A DNA stretch of 20,206 nucleotides from a virus. The notes below the pieces were generated by a model. That model was not told the origin of the DNA. It saw nothing but the letters and a program-made list of their open reading frames with translations, and ran no database searches. Location: positions 1-20,206 of the IMG/VR virus record IMGVR_UViG_3300024519_000027; one strand, given 5' to 3'. Made by a program: the position numbers and the translations under genes. How positions within the stretch are numbered: position 1 is the first letter of the stretch; every line of letters starts with the position of its first letter. Below, piece by piece: positions 14,258 to 20,206 of this stretch.

Positions 14258-14476
14258 TTATCCTTTTTTACCTGTCTTGCCTCGCCATCGCCTGAACGAT
14301 GTTCTTGCAATTGGGTTGCGGTCGAGCTTTCTTTTCGCTTCAGGCGAGACTTTTCTCTTCGTTTTTTTCCCATCTATTCTAGCAGCTTTCTTCAGCGAAT
14401 CAAAACCAGCCATCTCTTTACGCCCCGAGGAAGTGCCAGTGCGACGATGCCACACGGCCTCCCCAAGACGGCTCAT
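14258..14476 (-). CDS. Small very basic protein, 72 aa
   Basis: Its ATG overlaps the preceding stop (TAATG at 14478..14474) and its TAA lies 4 nt before the protease start, so it fills the space exactly. It is strongly basic: Lys/Arg account for about a third of residues, with KKTKRKVSPEAKRKLDR and a GKTGKKG end. A competing frame (protease extended to 14373) overlaps it but lacks a binding site. Basic peptides in this position could be prohead core or DNA-condensing proteins; no family is recognised, so that is inference. Confidence 0.68.
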   Translation of the reverse strand: MSRLGEAVWHRRTGTSSGRKEMAGFDSLKKAARIDGKKTKRKVSPEAKRKLDRNPIARTSFRRWRGKTGKKG

Positions 14477-15516
14477 TAGTTTTTTAAGTCACCGTCACCA
14501 TTGATTTTACTTAAGCTCTTATGAATCAAGGTTAACAATGGTTTAATCTCTGCAACAAACTCGTCTTCGTTCATTACATCTTCGTCTAGTCTTCCAGCAT
14601 CCCAAGATGATGTCACTAGCTCAAATGATTCTGTGAATACGCGTGTTACAGCTTCGTCCTCGAATTCTTCAGAAAGCATATCTAATATGCCGCCGATTTG
14701 ATCAAGCAGGCTGTCGCGTACTGTTATTTTCTCTTCTTGTACGTCTTCTACCAGGCTGGCCAATTCCATTGCGAATGTAGACTCTTCTACTCCGTTATTC
14801 AATGGTGCTCTAAGTTTACTACGTCTCAATGATTTACGGATAGAAGCTTTGCCCTTGCCTGTTTTTCTCTTCTTTGCTTTCATGCGAGCTTGCTTGATCA
14901 GCTTACCCTTGCCACCAGCTGCAATAGCTGCCCTAACGCATTTTCCGCCTTTGTTTCTGTAACCCTCTGGGCATTGCTTGGATTTCACACGGCCCATTTT
15001 GCCAGATTTTGCCCTGCGTGTGATCTTAGCCTTAACTTCGCTAATCAAGAAATCAACCACTTCAGATGCTCTATCCTTCAATGCTTCATCAGAGTCTTCA
15101 GCCAGGGTCTTACTCTTAAGCTTCTCAAGCAGTGCTTCTACATCTTCTGATTCCATAGTGTCGAATGGCAGGCCCATAATAGCATCAAAAAGCTCGTTAC
15201 TCACTTCATCAGCGTCAAGAACATTAACATCCTCATTAGCGCTTTCATCTTGCTCAGGTGTCTCTACATCTTCATCGCTTGAGGTCTCTACGTCTTCGTC
15301 CTTTGGTGCTTCCACTTCATATCCGCACTCAGAGCACTTACCCTCTGCAAGCTTAGACTCGCACTTAGGACAACAAATATCCTCTTCTACACATTTAGAT
15401 TTACCCTCTACAATAGGAATTCCGCCTATGTCTGCTTGCTCTACAAGTGACATGCCTTCAAATCCCAAAATTCGCAGATCTTCCTCTAAAGACGACCCTA
15501 CAATACGTTTAACCAT
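14476..15516 (-). CDS. Zinc-ribbon protein with basic central region, probable prohead core protein
   Basis: 346 residues from ATG 15516, with GAGGAG seven bases upstream and an 8-nt overlap with the previous gene. A zinc ribbon lies at residues 49-64 (C-x2-C-x8-C-x2-C). An acidic region follows (about 70-165), then a strongly basic segment (about 165-235) with CPEGYRNKGGKC and KKRKTGKGKASIRK, then a helical C-terminal domain (about 240-346). LVE (24-26) and IVE (35-37) fit the Leu/Ile-x-Glu consensus cut by gp21-type proteases, so it may be processed during head maturation. Its place between portal and protease matches the small prohead core genes of T4. Role inferred from position and composition. 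Confidence 0.66.
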   Translation of the reverse strand: MVKRIVGSSLEEDLRILGFEGMSLVEQADIGGIPIVEGKSKCVEEDICCPKCESKLAEGKCSECGYEVEAPKDEDVETSSDEDVETPEQDESANEDVNVLDADEVSNELFDAIMGLPFDTMESEDVEALLEKLKSKTLAEDSDEALKDRASEVVDFLISEVKAKITRRAKSGKMGRVKSKQCPEGYRNKGGKCVRAAIAAGGKGKLIKQARMKAKKRKTGKGKASIRKSLRRSKLRAPLNNGVEESTFAMELASLVEDVQEEKITVRDSLLDQIGGILDMLSEEFEDEAVTRVFTESFELVTSSWDAGRLDEDVMNEDEFVAEIKPLLTLIHKSLSKINGDGDLKN

Positions 15517-16378
15517 TTTTTTGCTCCTCGTTGTCGTTGTGTTGTGATCTACCCTTTACATATGCAGTCACTACAGCCATTATTTTTGCCCGCTCAGCAA
15601 GCCCGTCGTGTGCTTCTGCTATGCGCCTGACATCCTCAGTTCGCATCAACTTTTCGGCCCTGGCAAGCGAGGTACTAATGACCTGCGCTTCAACTTTCAA
15701 CGATTCACAGATTGCACTAAAGAATTCATCCTGATCACTATCAAACACCATATTAGAGCACTCGTCAACTATTCCGTCACTTAATTTAGCAATAATATTT
15801 ATAGCTTCTCTAAGCTCGTCCTCAAATTCTGACAATTTAGACGCCGCGATCTTGGAGAACTTAGTAGATGGAAATGGTGATTCAATCTCCCTGATCCCGC
15901 CATACATCGCAGTTCTAATCTTCTCCTGGTTGGCCTCGTACATTGTATACCAACCACCATCTTCCGCTGCTTCTTCTACTTTAGACAACACATCTGATAT
16001 CCAATAGTCCTCATCGCTGTCTATCATCTGTGCTACATCACGAACTTGAGTTCGTGACATTTCTTCTCCATCTACAGCTGCTTCTACCAATGCCCTAAGC
16101 TGCCCAGCAATAAAACAAGGCATATCCTCGTCTCTAATCACTGGTATATCAGTTGTAGCCTCTGACTTTATATCATTGACGCTTTCGCCCTTTACAGCAT
16201 AAGTAATCTTCATCATGCTTCCGTTACTGTCAATTGCATATGCGTGATCATCTTGCGTAGCTAACACTCGTACTGGAGTATCACCAAAATGCTCCTGTAT
16301 AGCACTGTTAATCACTAACGTCCTATGCTCTAAGCTGGACTTAAACTTTTTATCAATCTCACTTCCCTGGATGTACAT
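15509..16378 (-). CDS. Hypothetical head-region protein, 289 aa
   Basis: Starts at ATG 16378 inside the end of the portal gene (20-nt overlap), with AAGGA nine bases upstream. The N-terminal part (about 1-80) looks alpha/beta (VRVLATQDDHAYAIDSNGSMMKITYAV). The rest is mainly helical and acidic. No family is recognised; the location between portal and prohead core genes suggests a head-assembly role. Around residue 107 there is an internal ATG (16060) with GGAG five bases upstream, immediately followed by a perfect 20-bp inverted repeat. This could allow a shorter C-terminal product of 183 residues. Confidence 0.75.
   Translation of the reverse strand: MYIQGSEIDKKFKSSLEHRTLVINSAIQEHFGDTPVRVLATQDDHAYAIDSNGSMMKITYAVKGESVNDIKSEATTDIPVIRDEDMPCFIAGQLRALVEAAVDGEEMSRTQVRDVAQMIDSDEDYWISDVLSKVEEAAEDGGWYTMYEANQEKIRTAMYGGIREIESPFPSTKFSKIAASKLSEFEDELREAINIIAKLSDGIVDECSNMVFDSDQDEFFSAICESLKVEAQVISTSLARAEKLMRTEDVRRIAEAHDGLAERAKIMAVVTAYVKGRSQHNDNEEQKNG
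16038..16057 (-). repeat. Perfect 20-bp inverted repeat, copy F (within a gene)
   Basis: TCACGAACT-TG-AGTTCGTGA on the plus strand: 9-bp arms around a 2-nt centre. It contains the same 14-bp core as the intergenic copies. It begins right after an internal ATG (16060..16058) with its own GGAG. It encodes SRTQVRD in the 289-residue protein. Confidence 0.7.
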
Positions 16379-19300
16379 GCTGTCTCGTCCTTTTTATTGT
16401 CTTGTCCAAGTTAACCACTTTAGACTCTAACCTATTTATCATTTTTACCATTTCTGGATTGCCTTGGCTAGCTTCTTGTAGCACCTTCTTAATATTATTA
16501 AGTTCTGCACTCATGTTAGACTCATTAGCCTCCTCTTCAGCAGGTGGCAATTCTTGTAATTCTGGGTACATCTTTATGATATCCGCCTGAGTCTCAGCCT
16601 CGCGCTTAGCATCTCGATCCCCTTCTTCATCCTTAGCCTTGGTAGCCAATAATGCGTCGTCTTCGCTTAGGTGCAGGATATGCTGCATTATCCAAGGCTT
16701 GCTCATCCATTCAGCCATACTACTAGCCAATGCCGCCTGAGCATTCATTACCTCTATTTGCTGCATCTCGAATATCGCCGATGGCACAGTCATCTTCAAT
16801 TGCCACTCTGTAGACCCTGGATCTATATTCAAAGCAGCCATATGTATACGTACTACCTTGCGCATGCCCATTATGAACTCTCGCTGTATACGCATACAGG
16901 CTCGAGCGAATCTTGCGTCCTGAGAAGCTAGTGTCTGAGAAGAGTCGCCTCCGTCATCATCCTTGGGCATCTTCAAAGACTTATACAGCTTGTTCTGGAA
17001 GTATTCCATCTCGTCTACCATGTTTATATCTAGGCCAGACATCACTTCAATGCGAGTGGACTCTTTTTGTCCTCTTGTTGGGATCCAAAGATCCTCATGA
17101 GCGGAATTACAAACTATTACACCGGCAGAAAGCCCGAATGTGTGGCATTTGTCGACTGTCAATGTATACGTATCTTCCCTCTCCACTAGACGTTCAACAG
17201 ACACAATCTTGTGATTAAAAGATAGCGCTGCTTCTTTGAACTCTCCAATGCCCCTATACCCGCGCGACTCAACAGCGCTAACCACTGAGTCCTTGCACAT
17301 TGGGTTAACTTTAGCACGAGGGTTTGCATCCACTATGGACTCAAATAAGCTGCCATTATTTATATGACCACCGATGTCTGCTATCGTCGCACAAGGGTTT
17401 TCCCTTATGAACAATTCCATCCCGCATATCACATTATCAGGGTAGTGCACCTTTGAACAATTTCTACCCTTGACCACTACATCTAGGCTCACAGATGATG
17501 GCTTCCCGGCCGAAAATGCAACCAATGCTGATGCCCTAAACTCTTCAAAACTATCAAACCCGTACATCCTATATGCATTCAGCAATAGATGCCTATGGAT
17601 TCCTGGGATGAACCTTTCGTCATTGTCCTCCCTTAGAATATCCATTGCTTGACCACTTTCGGCAGCCTTGGAAACATCCTCTGCACCAGCCATTGGGTTC
17701 TCTAATACTATATCCCTAACCGCAGCGATGAAATCTTCAGTAAATACATATTTCTTCTTCTCGCTCATGGCTTCTCTGTTTGCAGGAACAGCCCAGTGTG
17801 CCTTCATCATATCGCTACGTAAAACATTATTCTCAGCATGCTTGGAAGAATTATTATACTCTATTATGTGCTTGCTCGAATTTCTCTCTATATTCTGTCG
17901 GCTAATGCGAATTCTCTTTCGCTCCAAGTATGCCGGATCCCTGTGTAGCCTCTTCATCGTCCTAGATGCAGCATCGCGAAGACGCCTATCTAGGTCTTTA
18001 TCCACTTTTCTAAGCTCAGTCACCCTAGCTCCACCAATTTCCCCAAGCATACAATGATGAGAACAGTGATCCTCTCTGGTCATTGATTTCAATTCAGATG
18101 GATCATTATTAAGCTTATGCCTATCATGGTGTATAATTTTACCCTTTTCGTAAATACCAACAGCCTTTGCAACGACCCTATGCGTATAACGGTACCTTTT
18201 GCTAGCAGGATCATACACCATCTCATATCCCTGCAAACCTTTACCACTGGCTGTTACTGACAGCTTACGCCTCAATGGCATCATGGAATCCCCAGGTTCC
18301 AAGTTCTGAGCCTCTATAGTTGTGCCATCTCTTAATATGCACTTATGGTCCGGCGTTACCCTGAATGACTCCCCGTTATCCAAAGTAACTCTTACTAGCT
18401 CTGCGTCCTTCCTAGTCTTGCCTGCCCATATAACCTCGCCAGGTACAATCTTATTACCAGCATCCCTATCTACGCCATAAACCCATTGCTTTTTACCGAC
18501 CTCAAAAGCCTCTGCCATTTCAATGATGGTCTTTTCAGAACCATCTAATTGGGGCACTAACGTATCACCAGTAAGGCACATTACGTTATATTTAAGCTCT
18601 AATTGACCAGTGTTTGGGTCTATAAACTTCTTCTTCTTGAAGCCGTTCTTTACCTTACGCACCATAGCCATTGCTTCTCTAGGCGGAAGATCTCCAGTAT
18701 CTACATAGTAAGCAAACCTTGGCCCTCTAGTTAACTTCTGCACCAGTGCCGAATCCTCCATTAGCGTCAATCGCTTGAAGATCCATCTGGCCGCGTCATA
18801 AAAACTGAACCCGTACTGTGAATTCATGTTCTTGGATCTCAATCTCCAATGAACAACTTCCCACGGCCGGAAGAATATCAGCCTGGTTTTCTCTTCGTCC
18901 TTAACCCTTGGAAGACTACCACTGCTTAATTGCTTGCTAACAGCCTCATAATCGAAGTTAAATGTTCCCCTTACGTCCTGAACAAAACCCAGCAGTGCCC
19001 CTTTTTCGTCTACTATTCTTCGCATCGTAGGCGTTGGAAGCCAATTTAATCCTACTACACCCGCCTCATTGACTAATATTTCACCGAAACCATTGCCATA
19101 TTTACAGAGCGTCCTTACCGCTGGCCATATATCCTCGTCTATCCTAATTCTTCTATGCAATACGTCATCAATTATATCTCTAACTATTCTATCGTCTGAT
19201 GCTCCCCATATTGTCTTACCATGTACACTGTCTGGTATTGTAGAATCATCCGCAGCACGATCCAGAGCTTCGCTTGTAGTTGGATAATCGTCCATATTCT

Positions 19301-19505
19301 CGTAGTCAATGTAACGCAGCATCAGGTCTGTATCTATCGCTAATGTTCTACCTAATGACGATAGCCATGCGTCATTACCAAAACCAGACACACCCATCGT
19401 ATCCGTTTGAGCAGGAGCACTTACTGCTACTCCCCTGGCATCATCAACAATCTTAGCCTCTTTGTCATTGCTGTTTAGTCTTTTAATCCAGTCGCGCCAT
19501 GCCAT
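16359..19505 (-). CDS. Portal protein (T4 gp20-like) interrupted by an intein
   Basis: 1048 residues before splicing. The extein parts (residues 1-309 and 801-1048, 557 residues together) match gp20-type portals: an N-terminal clip/stem region with TRGPRFAYYVDTGDLP, KNGFKKKKFIDPNTGQL just before the intein, then HEDLWIPTRGQKESTRIEVMSG after it. The spliced length is close to T4 gp20 (524). Inserted between Met309 and Ser801 is a 491-residue intein with HNH endonuclease (separate entry). The start at 19505 has GGGAG upstream and lies six bases after the terminase stop. The portal forms the dodecameric DNA entry vertex and nucleates the prohead. Correct splicing is needed for function. Confidence 0.92.
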   Translation of the reverse strand: MAWRDWIKRLNSNDKEAKIVDDARGVAVSAPAQTDTMGVSGFGNDAWLSSLGRTLAIDTDLMLRYIDYENMDDYPTTSEALDRAADDSTIPDSVHGKTIWGASDDRIVRDIIDDVLHRRIRIDEDIWPAVRTLCKYGNGFGEILVNEAGVVGLNWLPTPTMRRIVDEKGALLGFVQDVRGTFNFDYEAVSKQLSSGSLPRVKDEEKTRLIFFRPWEVVHWRLRSKNMNSQYGFSFYDAARWIFKRLTLMEDSALVQKLTRGPRFAYYVDTGDLPPREAMAMVRKVKNGFKKKKFIDPNTGQLELKYNVMCLTGDTLVPQLDGSEKTIIEMAEAFEVGKKQWVYGVDRDAGNKIVPGEVIWAGKTRKDAELVRVTLDNGESFRVTPDHKCILRDGTTIEAQNLEPGDSMMPLRRKLSVTASGKGLQGYEMVYDPASKRYRYTHRVVAKAVGIYEKGKIIHHDRHKLNNDPSELKSMTREDHCSHHCMLGEIGGARVTELRKVDKDLDRRLRDAASRTMKRLHRDPAYLERKRIRISRQNIERNSSKHIIEYNNSSKHAENNVLRSDMMKAHWAVPANREAMSEKKKYVFTEDFIAAVRDIVLENPMAGAEDVSKAAESGQAMDILREDNDERFIPGIHRHLLLNAYRMYGFDSFEEFRASALVAFSAGKPSSVSLDVVVKGRNCSKVHYPDNVICGMELFIRENPCATIADIGGHINNGSLFESIVDANPRAKVNPMCKDSVVSAVESRGYRGIGEFKEAALSFNHKIVSVERLVEREDTYTLTVDKCHTFGLSAGVIVCNSAHEDLWIPTRGQKESTRIEVMSGLDINMVDEMEYFQNKLYKSLKMPKDDDGGDSSQTLASQDARFARACMRIQREFIMGMRKVVRIHMAALNIDPGSTEWQLKMTVPSAIFEMQQIEVMNAQAALASSMAEWMSKPWIMQHILHLSEDDALLATKAKDEEGDRDAKREAETQADIIKMYPELQELPPAEEEANESNMSAELNNIKKVLQEASQGNPEMVKMINRLESKVVNLDKTIKRTRQHVHPGK
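17106..18578 (-). mobile_element. Intein with HNH homing endonuclease in the portal gene
   Basis: Residues 310-800 of the portal frame. Splicing signs: Cys1 in CLTGDT, block B TPDH (residues 384-387), block F DKCHTFGLSAGVIVCN, terminal Asn800 and Ser+1. The penultimate residue is Cys799 instead of the usual His. The endonuclease is HNH type: HHDRHKLNNDP (from residue 459) and REDHCSHH, the classic phage form. After it come two related segments of about 72 residues (592-664 and 692-763), each with ENP near the start and GEF/EEF(R/K)xxAL near the end, probably DNA-binding modules. It is inserted immediately before the conserved LWIP region of the portal, a typical choice of a conserved site. 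Confidence 0.93.
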
Positions 19506-19511
19506 AATATA

Positions 19512-20206
19512 CTAGTCTCCCGATATTATTGTGTAACAGTCTATGTCGTCTGCTGCTGCTTCTGCCATTTCCCTAGCCTCGCCAACATCCAATTGATCCG
19601 CTGGGATAAATGGACTTACCCAAGCGTCTTTGTGTGTCCCCTTATTATTGGTACCACTGTTAAAGCCCATTGGCAAGCTTGATGAATTACTATATAACGC
19701 AAATACTGTACCAGCGCATGCGTCAGCCACGTCCTTCGATCCAGCCTCCGGATGGTCTATCTTCCCTTTAAGCCTATCGTACTCTAATTGTTTAACCTCT
19801 TCTATAAAAGGCTCGTACTTGTTATACCTTATCCTGCCCTCGTATATAGCTCTTTTTAATTCGTCATAAGGCTCTGTTGTTCTGTCAACAGACACTAAGT
19901 GTGGAGCTATGCCACGCCTTTTTACCTGTTGATGTAATTCAATATACATGTATGCATCAGATGACATCCCAGCGAACCTATACCCGTAAGCCTGTAATGA
20001 ATAAAGTAGCGTTCTAATATCAGGCATGTATATAGCCTCGCCCCTTGGAGGGTTTATCCTCATCATTACATCTATATAGTATGATGGTGCAGTCTCGTAG
20101 TACCTTCTACCATTGCCATCTCTTCTTGGTACCTCTACCATCTTCTCTATATGCCCTACGCAGAATCCAGTAGCGTCTCCTGATATACTAGTATCTATAT
20201 GACACC
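19512..20206 (-). CDS. terL: Terminase large subunit, C-terminal nuclease domain (partial)
   Basis: The frame stays open from the right edge (about 230 residues seen) to TAG at 19514. The ATG at 20141 is internal, since CHIDTSISGDATGFCVGHIE precedes it in frame. That segment holds the first catalytic Asp of the RNase H-fold nuclease (HIDxSxSGDATG). A second strand with SSDAYMYIELHQQVKRRG and the final acidic helix IDHPEAGSKDVADACAG complete the usual metal-binding set. The N-terminal ATPase lies outside the window. It packages DNA into the head through the portal encoded next, six bases downstream. The C-terminal tail (about 45 residues) is acidic. Confidence 0.95.
   Translation of the reverse strand, partial: CHIDTSISGDATGFCVGHIEKMVEVPRRDGNGRRYYETAPSYYIDVMMRINPPRGEAIYMPDIRTLLYSLQAYGYRFAGMSSDAYMYIELHQQVKRRGIAPHLVSVDRTTEPYDELKRAIYEGRIRYNKYEPFIEEVKQLEYDRLKGKIDHPEAGSKDVADACAGTVFALYSNSSSLPMGFNSGTNNKGTHKDAWVSPFIPADQLDVGEAREMAEAAADDIDCYTIISGD

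Noticed and set aside
14254-14373. Upstream extension of the protease gene to an ATG at 14373
   Set aside because: It overlaps the 72-residue basic gene in another frame, has no good ribosome binding site, and family similarity starts only at the ATG at 14253.
15796-15803. TATAAATA, the T4 late promoter box, on the minus strand
   Set aside because: It lies within the coding sequence of the 289-residue protein (Ala-Ile-Asn-Ile). A second copy lies in the intein (17357..17364). Neither is upstream of a gene, so chance in AT-rich codons is likely.
1-20206. CRISPR array, tRNA or insertion sequence
   Set aside because: I saw no regularly spaced repeats, no cloverleaf with a CCA-type end, and no transposase; the only mobile element supported is the intein.

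Overview
The window is a stretch of a tailed double-stranded DNA phage genome. I place it with T4-related (gp20/gp23-type) myoviruses of unknown host, because it carries a large terminase, a gp20-like portal, a prohead protease of the gp21 type and a gp23-like major capsid protein in the usual order. All 27 genes I support lie on the minus strand, so the region reads from right to left. Genes are packed tightly, often with stop/start overlaps (TAATG at 14476, 2364 and 419; ATGA at 1481). Two genes run off the window: the terminase on the right and a small gene on the left. I see no tRNA, rRNA, CRISPR array, integrase or transposase.

Reading in gene direction, the head module spans about 20.2 kb to 6.4 kb. 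It holds: terminase nuclease domain (partial); portal interrupted by a 491-residue intein with an HNH endonuclease; an unknown 289-residue protein; a zinc-ribbon protein with a very basic middle; a 72-residue basic protein; a protease fused to a scaffold-like coiled coil; the major capsid protein; a strong terminator; an extremely acidic protein with a C-terminal zinc finger; a Lys/Glu-rich protein; and a set of probable head-to-tail connector or structural proteins.

The accessory module spans about 6.3 kb to 1 bp. It holds small zinc-binding proteins, a tandem pair of paralogous glycosyltransferase-TPR proteins, a P-loop-like small protein, a WDGxGA-family protein, and a cluster of small membrane proteins that includes two paralogous two-helix proteins. 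A 54-residue gene at 1481..1645 is easily missed.

The most unusual signal is a 14-bp inverted repeat, CGAACT-NN-AGTTCG, found just upstream of the ribosome binding site in four of the eight gaps longer than 30 nt. Further copies lie inside genes, including a perfect 20-bp version. Also notable are the portal intein with a non-canonical penultimate Cys, an amber codon that replaces a Tyr codon in one of the two membrane paralogues while homology continues beyond it, and a terminator placed directly against the ribosome binding site of the gene after the capsid gene.
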